Assembly (NCBI RefSeq): GCF_026914265.1
Contig: NC_069125.1
Span: 20,200,966-20,264,965 of the forward strand
Origin: Mya arenaria
Taxonomy: Eukaryota; Mollusca; Bivalvia; Myida; Myidae
Direction of reading: 5' to 3'
Length of the DNA stretch: 64,000 bases
The translations under genes were made by a program, and so were the position numbers. Under the pieces are notes generated by a model. That model searched no databases. It was not told where the DNA came from and was given only the letters and a program-made list of their open reading frames with translations. Positions 37,138 to 49,721 of the stretch are shown one piece after another (positions within the stretch are counted from its first letter, which is position 1; every line of letters starts with the position of its first letter).

Positions 37138-38930
37138 AACCAATAACGTCTTCTCATTACAGGCAACACTCTCAATACCCATTTCCATTGTCATGCAATC
37201 TACTGTTTAGACATGTCTAATATAATTTAAGGACCCTTTAAACACACAAAATATATATTACCATAAACCTTACCAAAATCTCCAATTCTTATTTACATTT
37301 TGTGATCTGTAAGTTCTTGATAATTAAGGAAAAAGAAGTAGAGCCTCACTGTCTGCATATCAAAAAAGAATTTGAGCAATTTTAGAATGTAAATAAGGTG
37401 AGTAAATGGTTTGATGCATTATTGTGCATCTGCCATAAATGAAATGTTATACCAATAAAACTTCAGCTTAAGGTTAAAACGGATGTGAAAAAAAAATGTA
37501 ATAGAAAAATCCTATTTTAAGCATTACTGACCAGTGATCACTTATTAAAATTTTAAGTTACTTTGGTAAGTTTCAGAACTATAATGTATTGTAAAATAAA
37601 TTTGTTCAAGAAATGTACGCTATTTTGGACAATACTGGGATAACCCTCGTACATTACAACCCTGACCAAAATTCACACTAAAATTCCTCATGTTTTACCG
37701 TAAGTACACATAATTCAGATCAGATGACATAATACAATTGAGATCAATTGACTTATTTTAATGAATGATTTCATTTCTTTAATTTAACCTCTTTTACTCC
37801 TTCTTTGTAAGCTTTACCTTCTGGAGTTCACATATTTTGTAATTTCAATGTTGAAAACATCATAAATGAATACTTGATTCTATAGCACATCTAACAAGTT
37901 GTTGTATAATGAAGGACTTATGTCCAGCATATTCAATGAAGTAGATGGGGAAATACCGTACCTCTCACAGTCATAGAAGTATAACTAGGGAGGAAGATTG
38001 CTTTTGGAATTTCTTTTCAACGAATTCATGAAACCCAATGGTGTTAATGTCTTGATAATCATTTTTATTTAGTTATATTTTGTCTTCTGTGGGCAGTCAG
38101 ATTGTATCAAGGTTTATGTTATTTCATCAATGAGGGTTTTTCAATCCATATCCTAAATTCAGTTGAGGTCTTGCATGAACAAATCATTATACTACCTGTT
38201 TATATAACTGTTAGGAGCTGGATTCCTGAAAGTACTGATAAATTTTAAGGCTGTGTTGTAATATATTAAATCATTGTTTTAATTGTCATTATTGTTTTTA
38301 TTACAGCATTATTGTTTTGTCTTTTTTGTTTTTATTACAGCAGTAAAAAAATCAGCTTTGTGTTATGCTAATTGTTCATGTATCATTATTGCAACAGAAC
38401 CAATTGTGTAGACCAATGTAGTTACCTCATGGCTCCTTTTATGCATTTTCAATGTAGTGTATAATTATATAATTTTTGTTTGAATGTTTATTTATTTCTT
38501 TTATCTTGGGGAACAAATATTTACATACCATATTTTCAATTTCAGGTTTTTTGTTTCTTGGGCGACCATGCTCTCTTTTGAACTTTTGTTTAGTTTGTCA
38601 AGTCTCAAAAAGCACCTTTAAATCAAAATTGTGAATGGTTGTGACTTAAAGGATTCAATACTACTGGAAGTATATATGAGGAATGTTTTGACTGCAGCTT
38701 ACAAGATGATTCTTGAAATATATCAGTAATAATTCAGTATATCTTGCTTATCAAACTTTTTGTCATGTGATTCTCTTATAATAATTCACATATGATGGCT
38801 TTCAGTTGTAAATAGAAATAGAGCAACTTATACTGTCCACTAGAATTTCTATGTTTAATTTATCTGGTCCATGGAAAGGCTTTAAATTATTCACTAATTA
38901 CATGGTTTTTTGTATAGTTGTAGTGTCTAT
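37138..38930. other. Intergenic, nothing identified
   Basis: AT-rich sequence between the 55-bp array and a SINE. No open frame, tandem repeat or TIR pair was noticed. Confidence 0.4.
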
Positions 38931-38935
38931 AGGTG

Positions 38936-39215
38936 TTACATGAGGGTGAGAGTGATCTTGTGATTCACATGTCTGTCTCTCTCCAAAGAGGTTCAATCTT
39001 CACCAGGATGAGAGTAGTCTTGTGGTATCGATGTCTGCCTCTCACACAAGAGGTTGTGGGTTTGATCCTCACCTGGGGTTCTTTCTCATGGCCTTTCAAA
39101 ATGGACACAAAAGAACTGGTATCGACCCAGGAAACAGACTTGAGCCTGATTCATTAAGCTGTCAGCTTTTGTCACAATCGGGCTAATAGAAATTAGTATA
39201 AACAGAGCGATACAT
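38936..39215 (+). repeat. tRNA-derived SINE with two tRNA-like heads
   Basis: GTGGGTTTGATCCTCACC (39055-39072) is a good Pol III B box with T-arm, preceded by an A-box-like TCTTGTGGTATCGATGTCTG. A similar, more decayed head (GAGAGTGATCTTGTGATTCA ... GGTTCAATCTTCACC) lies directly upstream, so the unit looks dimeric. The tail TTAAGCTGTCAGCTTTTGTC ... GGGCTAATAGAAATTAG is of the type seen in mollusc SINEs. The family name is not assigned. Confidence 0.65.
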
Positions 39216-40020
39216 GTGGTTTAAATCCATTATAATCATTATTCAAGAACAAGTAAATCTTTATTATTCAAGTTTCATGGTATTTGTTTAAAAAATTATA
39301 GAACCATTGTAATTTTCAATTAAAACAATATCTCCACTATTGTAAACAGTACAAAATTATGAGTTGCTACATATTTGAATAGTTCCAAATGTTTTACTTG
39401 ATTGAATCACCTTAACATTACATTGTTTGAAGAAAAACGCTGCTGATTAATCCTTTTTTCTCATGTAATAAAGAAATACCGTTTTCGTCCAGAGTGTTAT
39501 GATTTTCTGGTACGTTCAGTTCATGAAATATATTGGAATGATTTTTGGAATGGAATAACGCTTAAACTGGTGATAGGGGGCCTATTTATAGCGAAATGAA
39601 AACTTGCTCTTTTGTCATCAAACTTTATTTTTCTTGAACATGTATATTGACTAAAAAAACTCATGTTTAAAAGAATTAGACTGTTCTTACACACATATGT
39701 ATTAAGCATTATAAGAGTATATTTTAATACAAAAAATATAAATAAATTATCTTCTTTACATGTACAAAGTTACAATTTAGATGATAGAATGTATTGTTTT
39801 GATGTGTCTGTCTACTTAATGTGATAATAAAGTTATACTTGATATATATAGAACTTCTTTGCTTTGTTATTTACTTTATCATACATGTGTTCTCAGAAAT
39901 TCAAGCACTGGAATCATATTCATGTACAAATGCTTTCCTTCTTTTCAAAAATATTTAATCTTATTAATATCTTGTCATTTTTTGAAGGAAGAAAGTGCAG
40001 TATATAATTGTTTGGTAATG
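39216..40020. other. Intergenic, nothing identified
   Basis: AT-rich sequence. The 62-codon minus-strand frame near 39521-39709 has no recognised relative. Confidence 0.4.
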
Positions 40021-40022
40021 GA

Positions 40023-40498
40023 CTAGTGGCTGCCGATTGCATGATAGACATGTGGTTGTTAATTGCAGCATAGCCTAGTGGCTGCCGATTGCATGATAGA
40101 CATTTGGTTGTCAATTGCAGCATAGCCTAGTGGCTGCCGATTGCATGATAGACATGTGGTTGTCAATTGCAGCATAGCCTAGTGGCTGCCGATTGCATGA
40201 TAGACATGTGTTTGTCAATTGCAGCATAGCCTAGTGGCTGCCGATTGCATGATAGACATGTGGTTGTCAATTACAGAATAGCCTAGTGGCTGCCGATTGC
40301 ATGATAGACATGTGGTTGTCAATTGCAGCATAGCCTAGTGGCTGCCGATTGCATGATAGACATGTGGTTGTCAATTGCAGCATAGCCTATTGGCTGCCGA
40401 TTGCATGATAGACATGTGGTTGTCAATTGCAGCATAGCCTATTGGCTGCCGATTGCATGATAGACATGTGATTGTCAATTGCATGATAGACATGTAGT
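40023..40498. repeat. 52-bp tandem repeat
   Basis: About nine copies of a 52-bp unit: CTAGTGGCTGCCGATTGCAT, GATAGACATGTGGTTGTCAA, TTGCAGCATAGC. Copies are more than 90% identical by eye. The last unit is truncated (AATTGCATGATAGACATGT). Confidence 0.94.
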
Positions 40499-40499
40499 T

Positions 40500-41010
40500 T
40501 TAACTTCAACAAACTTAATAGAGGACTTCTATATGCTGCTACACACAAAAAATCAAGGGTCTGGACTCAGCGGTTTCAAACAAGAAGATTTTTGAAGATT
40601 TCTCTATATGAGTGTGTGAAAAACTTGTGACCCCCGGGGTGGTGCCACTAGAGTCACAGGGTGGTGCCACTAGAGTCACGGGGTGTTACCACTAGAGTCA
40701 CGGGGTGGTGCCACTAGAGTCACGGGGTGGTGCCTCTTGACAATGTAACACACCAAATATCCAAGATCTAGGCCTCATGGTGTTTGTCAAGAATATTTTG
40801 AAAGTTTTTCCTTTTGGTTGCCATTGTTGTTCTGCATTGAATTTATTTCTTTAAACAATTTTGAAAGGGCACCATTTAAGAAACATCCCAGTGAATTTTC
40901 ATATAAACTGGACAGAGGGTATATGGGAGATGACGTTTGAAGCAATTGTTGTCGAACGACAGACAGATGACTGACGATGGGTGATGGGAAAGTTTACACT
41001 AAGCACTATG
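40500..41010. repeat. Interspersed repeat family B, copy 2 (inverted), with a 22-bp array inside
   Basis: Reverse complement of the family B copy at 21655-22292: GGGTCTGGACTCAGCGGTTT, CAAACAAGAAGATTTTTGAA and CAGACAGATGACTGACGATG have partners there. Inside, at about 40636-40735, a 22-bp unit (GGTGGTGCCACTAGAGTCAC) is repeated about four to five times at the place where the family reads GGGGTCACAAG/GGGGTCAAAAC, so the array probably grew from the element's own sequence. Confidence 0.7.
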
Positions 41011-41834
41011 TGCTTATACCAATTGTTACCAATGACACCTTGAATGAAGTTAATGACAGATTGCCTAATAGTAATCGTTTGTTGAACTCCAGCACCTTTC
41101 AGGAACAATAACTGTGGTACCATTATTCTTAAATTGCCTCCCTTGGCAAAAGGTGTTGAAGTAAATTGCATTTTCTTCTCATCAGAATTTGGAAAGTTCT
41201 GGATATATGAAAATAATACTTGCTGCATATGTTAAAGGCGAAATCAACTTTTTAAATTTTAAGAACCATAACTTAATGACCTGTTGTTCCTAAATTGCTT
41301 CTCTAGACAAAGTAAAAAAATACCATACACAAGTTTGTTTCTTTTGCACAGCACTTCAAAACAGTCAATATGTGTATGAAGTTTGAAGTCAATACCTCAA
41401 AAGCATATGGAGTTATCAAGGAAAGTAGACTTGTCCCGATGTCCAAGGATGGACGGGACATGGTGATCCTATGTAGCAAGTCTTTGAAAACTATTTAAGG
41501 CATAAATGTTTTTTAATTGAAGGTGGTTAATGACAATATGTTGTTTGTAACCATAGGAAAACTGTATCTCTTACATCCATGATCAGTCCGCAACATTTCC
41601 ATTGCAGGACTCTTTTTTTGCATAGTGACCCCATTAACATACGGTGCATTGAAATTATCTGTTTCATTAGGGGCCCTCATCACATTTGGTGATGACTGTA
41701 GTTCCAATTCTGATATTGGTGAATACATACTTTACACTGATGTTTACACAGCATTTGTTAATGTTCAGAACCAATAATTTTAATCATTCTGCCCTCATAT
41801 AAGAATGTTATAGTCTGCACTATTCAGTTATAGT

Positions 41835-42015
41835 ATAGATGTCCACCTCTCACATAAAGCATCCTGGGTTTGAACCTCACCAGGCCTTCAAGGAAACGTC
41901 CTTATTCCTGGGTACGAACCTCACCAAGGGAACAGTTTTATTTCTGGGTACGAACCTCACCAAGGGAACAGTTTTATTCCAGGGGAACTTATGGTTTTAC
42001 ATGAAGGACACCAGG
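41835..42015 (+). repeat. SINE fragment with internal 36-bp duplication
   Basis: GATGTCCACCTCTCACATAA followed by CCTGGGTTTGAACCTCACC resembles the A-to-B-box region of the SINE at 38936. It is followed by two copies of CTGGGTACGAACCTCACCAA-GGGAACAG, which repeat the B-box-like motif. The body is short and degraded. Confidence 0.5.
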
Positions 42016-42269
42016 TCTAGTTTTCACTATAATTCTAATTCTTACCCCTAGACATGCCTCAGTGATTCCATTAATTCCATTGGCCAGTTATTTTTACAAT
42101 CCAATCAAAACACTCACATTTTATTCTTAAAGTTAAATCTAAGTTAGTTATTGAATAGGGCCCCAGTACTTGCTTCTACAGAAGACAGGCCCAACTGTGA
42201 TTAATAACATATCTAAGGGAGTTCACATATATATACCTAGAAATAAATGGCAACAAGGAATGTTTATGT

Positions 42270-42275
42270 TTTATT
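42270..42275 (-). promoter_or_regulatory. Candidate polyadenylation signal of SF3A2
   Basis: TTTATT on the plus strand gives AATAAA on the minus strand, about 300 bp after the SF3A2 stop. Its use is inferred. Confidence 0.4.
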
Positions 42276-42581
42276 TCACGTTTCAAATATATTTTTACAT
42301 CTCATAACCTTGTACATTAAAATGAGCAATCAAGAAAACCCCCGATATTACTTGTGTGGTTGCCATAATGGATCATGTTTTCAAATACATAATAAAGGTA
42401 CAAATTAGGATTTCCCATTTTCTTATCAACATATGTTTTTTCAAAATTGCTACATCACGATTAAGGTAAGTTCAACACTATTTTCTGTGAATTTGCAACT
42501 TGTACAAGAATAAAACATGAATTTATATGATTATCACATAAGTGTTAATGATGTCAGTAGGTATGTAATAAATTTCCATCT

Positions 42582-45500
42582 TTAAGAAGGTGGTGGAGGG
42601 GGTGGGGGAGCCATGCCTGGCATATTTGCTGGGGGCCCTCCACCCATGGGTGGGGGAGGAGGGACAGGGGGTGGGGGTGGTGCACCACCCATACCCATCG
42701 GTCCTCCCATGGGGGGCATAGGGGGTGGAGCCATGGGAGGTGGGCCGGGAGGTCCAGGTGGCATGGGTGGTCGAGGGGGTGGGGCCATCCCTGGGGGTCC
42801 CCCTGCCATTGGAGGGGGAGGCATCCTTGGGGGTGGTGGTGGCATCCTTGGGGGAGGAGCCATCTGTGGAGGGGGGCCTCCCATCCCTGGTGGTCCATCC
42901 CCCTTGTCTTCCTCTCTCATCCCTGGGGGTGGGCCTTGATCCCTCTTGGGTGGAGCAGGGGGGGGTGCCGGCTTGGAATCCACTTTGAAGGCAAACTGCA
43001 GGAAAAACTGAAAACAAATATACCTATATGAATAATCATTTGACATGCATCACTGTAAGATGTATATACATGTTTAATTCAACTAAAAGTTCTCTACATA
43101 TCATACATTATAAACAAGTTTCAGAAAAGCAGACTTTGAACTACATAACATGACAGCTACCAAAGAACTGATGACTATCCCTAAACGCCACAATGACACT
43201 GGATGTAGAGTATTTTTTTCAGGCAGATATTCAAATATGAAATATAACTCATAATTGAAGATTTTTGATTATTTCAAGGCACATAAATCTATTTTTCCAC
43301 AAGGGCAATGAAAACAAATCGAATGAAGAAGTTCACTTCAGAAATCTATGTAACTATAAATGCTTAATTTCAGTTCAAAGGCACATAACCAGAAGATGAA
43401 TATTCTGCGGCTAATAACAAGAGCTGTGGAAGGACAACAGGCTCAAGTATACACCGCTTAGTTATAGAAATGAATGCATTAATGTTGTTATATGTGCTAG
43501 TCAAAACATTCAAGAAAAAAGGGAAAACTAGTCAATCAAGGGCCATACTTTGTATTTAGGTTTAAATGGAGTTTTATAAAAGTAACCTAATTGTGTGATG
43601 GCCGTGAACAACTGTTACTATGTTAAATATGAAGTCAATTGAATGAACAATATTTGAGATCTGAGTTAAAATCCCAAAATGCCCTTTAACTTTAATCAAA
43701 CTTTATAAGTCAATCAAGGACCAAAATTTGTTTTTAGGATAATATGGAGTTATGTAACCTAATTGGGTGATGGCCTTGAACAACTGGGTGAAGTATGAAA
43801 TCCATTGAATGAATGGTATAGGAGTTTTTATACTATAACAAAACTTTGTAATTCGATTAAGGGCCAAAATTTGTATAAATTAAGGATGACATGGAGTTAT
43901 TTAACCTAATTGTATGATGGCCATTAAGAATTGTGTGATGTATGAAGTGAATTTAATAGAGGGTATAGGAGTTATAAACGAAAATCCCAACTTGCCCTAA
44001 AGTTTTAAGTGGATATAATGAGCCCTAAAATTTTAACGCAAGTCAATCAGGGGCCATAATTTGTATTTAGGATAATATGGAGTTATGTAACCTAAATGCG
44101 ATATGGTCCTAAACAACTGTGCGAAGTATGATATTAATTGAATGAACAGTTTTGGAGTTATAAGTGAAATGCCAATACACATACTTAAACTGGATGTCAA
44201 GGCCAATGAGAGTAGTATTTTCGAAAAGTCAAGCTTCCATGAGAGCACTTCATGCTGTTTCAGTTTATTCTTTTTATAGCTGTTTAACTTACACTGTCCA
44301 TGGCAATAAGAGAAACAAGAGGCCCAAAAGGGCCTATGCTCTACTGGCATGGCTTTTGTGGTCATATCAATCCAGAGCATGTATGTATGGGTAAAAGGCA
44401 ACAGACATATAGTTTATGTTTTGTGTTTGGGTTACCTGAAAACGTAGCACGTTCAACATCTGAGCCCAGAAAGTATTGTAAGCAGATTAGTTGCATGAAC
44501 TATTTTAATATGTGCCAAGTAAAAGTCATCTGACAAAAAAAAATGCTTTCAAAACTGTACTCATAGTAAAAATTTCTGTAGTTTTAAAAGTTAAAAAAAG
44601 TTGGTCAAAAGGTCAAAGTCAAGGGCATCTTAGGACAACATTGATCAATTTAAACAAACATTCACAATCAATTGTGCTGAGATGGATGCACGAACACACA
44701 AAAAGATTTTCAAACCTGTCCAGATTTATGTTTACCAAACCTGTGAACCCTGGGTGTGGCCAGTAATGACACCAGGTGCATAACTTAAACATTCACAACC
44801 AATTTTGTTAAGATGAATGCGCAAACTACAGAACTTCAAGCTAAAAAACGGCCTTTGGGCTTTCAACAAGAACAAGGCAGAGTAATTCACAAAATCAACT
44901 GCAAAAGCAAAAAGCAAATTGTCTCTCAAAATCTAAGACTTGCAAATTGTCTCCCTTAACTCTAGACTGGAATTTACATGTACATGTAAACTTGGCTAAA
45001 AATAGAATTCGCTCATGCAGACCTGGCTAAAAATAGAAAGCATTTCTTTAAAACTTTCATGGCCCATAATCTAGGCATTCATGGGCGGATCTTGCTGGTT
45101 TTCGAAAGGAACCGAGCTCTAATGGATACCTAGATACTGTACAAGTTTCATCGAGATACAATCAAAACTGAAGACTGTATCGTGTTCACAAGCAATTGTT
45201 TACAGACGCACGAACGCACAGACGCACGACCGCACGGATGCACATACTACGTACACATTACCATCGCATAAGCTCTTCTGGCCTTTGGCCAGTAGAGCTA
45301 AAAATCACAGACAGCTAACTCTTGAATGACTACTGTAACTGACAAAATAATATGTAAGGCACTACCACAGTTAACAGTGAACACGTGGAACAGTCTTTAA
45401 CTGTGGAAGTATATCGCTCCAATATTCAGTACAGCTATAAAAAGAATAAGGTTAAAGGGTACATAACTCTTAAAAGACTTGTGAGCAAATGACGAAAAAT

Positions 45501-48500
45501 ATGTAAGGCACTAGCACATTTCATTATGATCAGAGTATTAATCTTCAGAATAATCACTATGAACCTGTGGAAACCAACCAACCAACCAACTATATGGTGA
45601 CTCCAATCTACCCACCTCCTTCAATCTTTGTTTGCAGGCTTATGAACAGCCTTTCCCTTATTGAGAAAACTTCAGAAAGACATGAAGAATGATGTATTAT
45701 GAATTAAAGTAAGATCTAATAATGGTACGGACCTGTTTGGTTTCTTTGTTCCAATGACTCCACAGCTTCTTAGGGTCTTTATCTACTTCTCGGCTAGGAA
45801 CCTAGAACAGCGAACATAATACATACACATCATAACATAGACAAACAAGAAGTAGTATTAAGAAATACATGTGCTTAATCCTTAAGTTAGAACAAGAGTG
45901 CCGGATACCGAACGCCAACGCTTGTCTTGTTCTTTTTAGTCAAACAAGCGCCATGACTGAACATTTATTAAAGCAAGAGTTATATTCCTTACTTTACATG
46001 TGCTTATTGTCTATGGCAACATGCATCAAGCTTCATTTAAATATCTTGAATGTTTTTAAGTTATGGCCATGATTTTTACATTGCAGCCGACAATGACACC
46101 AAGACTATCACAATACCGGGTCTTTTTTTCTTTGAATTTATAAGATTCATTTACAATGAGTACAAAAACATGCACCAAAAGGAAATAAAAAGTTGACACA
46201 TGTTTCGGTTGGACAGAGTATCAGATATTACAACCATTCACATAAAGAATTAGATTTACCTGTTACCTGGAAAACAGAAGTCAAATAAACACATATGAGG
46301 ACAAACTTCGACATTATTCACACCTTAAAGGCAATGGTCTCATACGGCTCTGCAGCAAACAACAGGTACTGCCAGCGACGATCTGGGGGTTCAACTTTCT
46401 GTTCGTAAGCAGCCATAAATCTATGTCGTGGCATAATTCCTTCCACAATCTCTGGGTAGTCAATCTGAATGAAAATGTTGAATGTATTTAATCTGAACAT
46501 ATAAGGCATATTCTATGGCCATTTGTCATAATTCAATAAAAACTTTCAAAATAAAATAAAGAAAAGCCCACTTATTAATAACAATATCAATAACATTTTT
46601 TTACCAATCCTTTATCAAATAATTGTTTTATTACCAGATGAGCTGTTTGTTTTCCTTTGTCATTTTGTTTTGTAAGGAAATCATTACCAAACTCCAAACA
46701 GGACAAAATTACCGAATTCCAAACAATTCTACATAAATTATGCAATCTGTCATAATCTTCAACCAAGTATGATTAAACTTAAAAGCAGTAATGACAACAA
46801 ATGTGTCCTAGTGTAACATATGAGGTCAGTTTAATAGCTCAATTTCTACCTGGAACAGCAGGCTTTGCTGGTGTGACTCTGGGTCTCTCTGTTTGGTAAC
46901 TGAAAATTTTAAACAAATAAGGATTTTTTCATTACAACTTTGTACAGACAGCCTGCGGATGAAACAGTAGTTCGGGTGGTTTTAGACAACTAGAAATTGA
47001 CCCTGACTCATTTCTTTATTATTTTAAGAGACTAGCAACATGTAAATATTCCTTTGTTAATAATCAACGAAAACAAATGATTGCTTTTGTTTTATTTAAA
47101 ACAAGAGCGCCAACTGTCACCAAATACCCCTGTCCTCTTTTTAGGATGCCAAATTTGGTGATAACTGGTTTAGAGAACAGAAACTTTAAATACGATGCCA
47201 ATTAAATTAACTCTGGAAAGACTCGGGTGACTTGGTTGGTTATCGAACCGGACCGAGAGGTTCTGCACATTCTGACTTAATTTGGTGACAACGGCTTCTA
47301 AACTTATTGATGGGAAAGACAGATTTAGGAAATTTCTATAATTAAAGGGCAATAACTCTCAAGTTATTTGAGGGATATGACTGTTTAACAAATTATCCAT
47401 TATATATTACTGAAACACAATCTGACCTAATTTGGTGATGACTGATTTAGGCTTCTAAAGTTATTAATCAGACAACACCATTTTTTATATAATTCCTAAA
47501 AAAGGGTGAAAGCTCTTGAGTGACTCAAGCGATAAGGCTGGTTATAATTTTTTTCTGAGATATTTTAATACAGATTTTGACCAAATTTGGTGATGACTGA
47601 AGTTATAGATTAGACAATATACCCTGCCCGTACACTGCAGATGAAAACTATAATACATAATTATGTATGCCCATTTCTATGAATGGGCTTATACTGTAAT
47701 AAAAATAGTGAACTTAAAAAAGTTGAGCTTAACCTGTGTTTATTGGCGTTAAACATGTGTAACCAAAAGTTAACATGCGATCAAGACCGACAGCAAGCTA
47801 ACTCCTATATGCCCCCTCAAACTTTGTGTGTAGGTATAACATATACTAAGTCACGCTTGTTGGCACAATTTTGTACAAGAGTGTTGTCTTGTGTTGTGGT
47901 GGAAACCTGTGTACCCAGAGAAAATCCACTTAGCCGGCTTGGTGACCACTAACCAAACTCATGTGTGCCCAGACTGGGAATCAAAACCGAATCGACTTGG
48001 TGAGAAGCGAGTGCGCTAACAACTGCACTTACTGGACAAGTACTAATACCTTATATAATATCAAAAGAAATTCAACAACTTAAAATCAACCTGTAAAATT
48101 CCAGCACACAAGGGTCTGTGGTGACATATTGTTCAAGAGCATTTAAAATGAAAGCCTTAGTTCCTAACAAAGCTTGCCTACCCTTGTAACCAGGTCGGCC
48201 AATTTTCACAAATTTCTTAATGTCCACCCGGGGTTTCTCCGGAGCAGGCTGGGCCGGTGCATCCTTTGCTTCTTTTGCAGCTCGTCTTGCTCTGCAACAA
48301 AGGGTATAACGTCTCAATGTCGCCCATTATTACTTTTGATTGCATCATATTGATTAAATAATTGAAACTAAATTTTCACGCTAGAAAATAAAATATCTAC
48401 TTATCCTAGATTATGACTTCCATTACCAAACGGGCATTTCTCTTTGATTATTTCACCCAGAGTGATGGTGTCCTTGCTTAACATACAAGTAATGACACTT

Positions 48501-49721
48501 GAAACAAGTGTACTAGGTTGCAAACAAAATATCTGAATTCTTTGTTATGGGTTTTAAGTTATGCCCAAGGATATAGTTTGTGCATGACTCTGCCATATGC
48601 CCAAGGATATAGTTTGTGCATGACTCTGCCATACGCCCAAGGATATAGTTTGTGCATGACTCTGCCATACGCCTTAGGATATAGTTTGTGCATGACTCTG
48701 CCATACGCCCAAGGATATAGTTGGTGCATGACTCTGCCATACGCCCAAGGATATAGTTGGTGCATGACTCTGCCATACGCCCAAGGATATAGTTGGTGCA
48801 TGACTCTGCCATACGCCCAAGGATATAGTTGGTGCATGACTCTGCCATACGCCCAAGGATATAGTTGGTGCATGACTCTGCCATACGCCCAAGGATATAG
48901 TTTGTGCATGACTCTGCCAGCCAGCAACAACAATGACAACAAGGTTGTGGCCAAGTTTTTGCTATTAAAAGCTTACAAGCTAAATATCCATTACAAGCAT
49001 CATTATTTGCACTTTGCAGCAAAGCAAAATGAAACATAGTGTTACCCATCCAGATTTTGAACAAGCCATGTAAACCATAGCAAGGCTTTCAGGCTAGAGC
49101 TGGTTATAACCACTGAAATAATTATACTGAATCCTTACAAGTTAGCCTGATGTTTTTTCCCCTGTGTATGTGCCAGGTAGCTGCCTTCATTGTTGTGTAG
49201 TGTCAGACATAGCTTACATTCATAAGAACCGAGGTGATTTTTCATAAAGTATGGGTCCTGGAAAAACAAAACAATTTAGCTAAATCCATGTACAAACAAA
49301 TGATTAGATGATTCTTTCATTTTTTTCAATTCAAAGCGTTGTCTAAAGAAGAATTATACGGTGTTATAATTTTTTAGGTTAAAGTTAAACTATTAAACTG
49401 TTATAATGTGTCTTATCAAATATTGCATTATAAGTAGATTTAAAATGAAAATTTTAATACTTTAGTATGAAAGACACACATATTATATGTGAATAAAGAA
49501 GAATTTCAAACTATTACAACAGAATAATACACCAAGTTAATGTCATTTCTCATTAAAAAGCAAATATCATTATATTGTTCATGTTTTCTCCCTGCCTTAT
49601 TCAGGTCAATCGTCTCCAGAGCCAGCTGCCTCAGTCGCTCCCTTCTATCTCGGTTGCTTTCTGAGGCTGAGGCAACACCTCCTGTACCCGTCTTACCACC
49701 AGCACGATTTTGAAAATCCAT
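42582..49721 (-). CDS. SF3A2: Splicing factor 3A subunit 2 (SF3A2/SF3a66), seven coding exons
   Basis: SF3a66 belongs to the U2 snRNP SF3a complex and helps bind the branch-site region. Coding exons, 5' to 3' on the minus strand: 49596-49721, 49139-49257, 48182-48291, 46850-46899, 46324-46464, 45733-45801 and 42582-43007, giving 346 aa in consistent phase. Seen are the conserved start MDFQNRAGGKTGTGGVASAS, the matrin-type zinc finger (CKLCLTLHNNEGSYLAHTQG, residues ~57-76), ARRAAKEAK, FVKIGRPGYK, LLFQIDYPE, GIMPRHRFM, RRWQYLLFAAEPYETIAFK, and a Pro/Met/Gly-rich C-terminal third encoded by the last exon. The first intron has a GC donor (AAG|GCAGGG); all others are GT-AG. The protein is shorter than human (464 aa) because the tail lacks the GVHPPAP-type repeats. 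Introns hold repeats and a 36-bp array. Confidence 0.96.
43500..44170 (-). repeat. Interspersed repeat family A, copy 2 (SF3A2 intron 6)
   Basis: Three to four imperfect internal repeats carry GGGCCATAATTTGTATTTAG, GGAGTTATGTAACCTAATTG and GTGAAGTATGAAGTCAATTG, in the same orientation as the copy at 11990-12690. No coding capacity is seen. Confidence 0.7.
44300..45300. repeat. Interspersed repeat family C with inverted-looking ends (SF3A2 intron 6)
   Basis: The left end AAGAGGCCCAAAAGGGCCTA-TGCTCTACTGGC and the right end GCTCTTCTGGCCTTTGGCCA-GTAGAGCTA are roughly inverted copies, each able to form a small hairpin. Before the right end is a CGCACGAACGCACAGACGCA run. The copy is about 1 kb. 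The class is not identified. Confidence 0.5.
47100..47620. repeat. Decayed interspersed repeat (SF3A2 intron 3)
   Basis: TTTGGTGATAACTGGTTTAG-like phrases recur at about 47155, 47280, 47435 and 47585, with GGGCAATAACTCTCAAG-type sentences between them, an imperfect internal period of roughly 150 bp. The opening ACAAGAGCGCC resembles ACAAGAGTGCC near 45892 in another intron. Family unknown. Confidence 0.45.
47865..48037 (-). repeat. tRNA-derived SINE, minus strand (SF3A2 intron 3)
   Basis: On the minus strand TAGCGCACTCG (48008-48018) fits the Pol III A box and GGTTTTGATTCCC (47977-47989) a degenerate B box at the usual spacing. Downstream comes AAGTGGATTTTCTCTGGGTA ... GTTTCCACCACAACACAAGA, a body widely seen in molluscan SINEs. 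It lies close to SF3A2 exon 3, in the same orientation as the gene. Confidence 0.75.
48560..48920. repeat. 36-bp minisatellite in SF3A2 intron 2
   Basis: Ten copies of a 36-bp unit: GCCCAAGGATATAGTTTGTG then CATGACTCTGCCATAC. Five central copies have TTGGTG in place of TTTGTG, and one copy has GCCTTAGG. Since 36 is a multiple of 3, open frames of 12-residue repeats appear on both strands (for example AESCTNYILGRM); they are intronic and presumed untranslated. Confidence 0.95.

Noticed and set aside
42613-42988. Plus-strand Gly-rich and other-frame Pro/His-rich frames
   Set aside because: Shadows of the proline-rich last exon of SF3A2, which has clear splice sites and family context.
48513-49064. 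Frames of 12-residue repeats on both strands (ESCTNYILGRM, YAQGYSLCMTLP)
   Set aside because: The 36-bp array lies between SF3A2 exons 2 and 3 and is spliced out.
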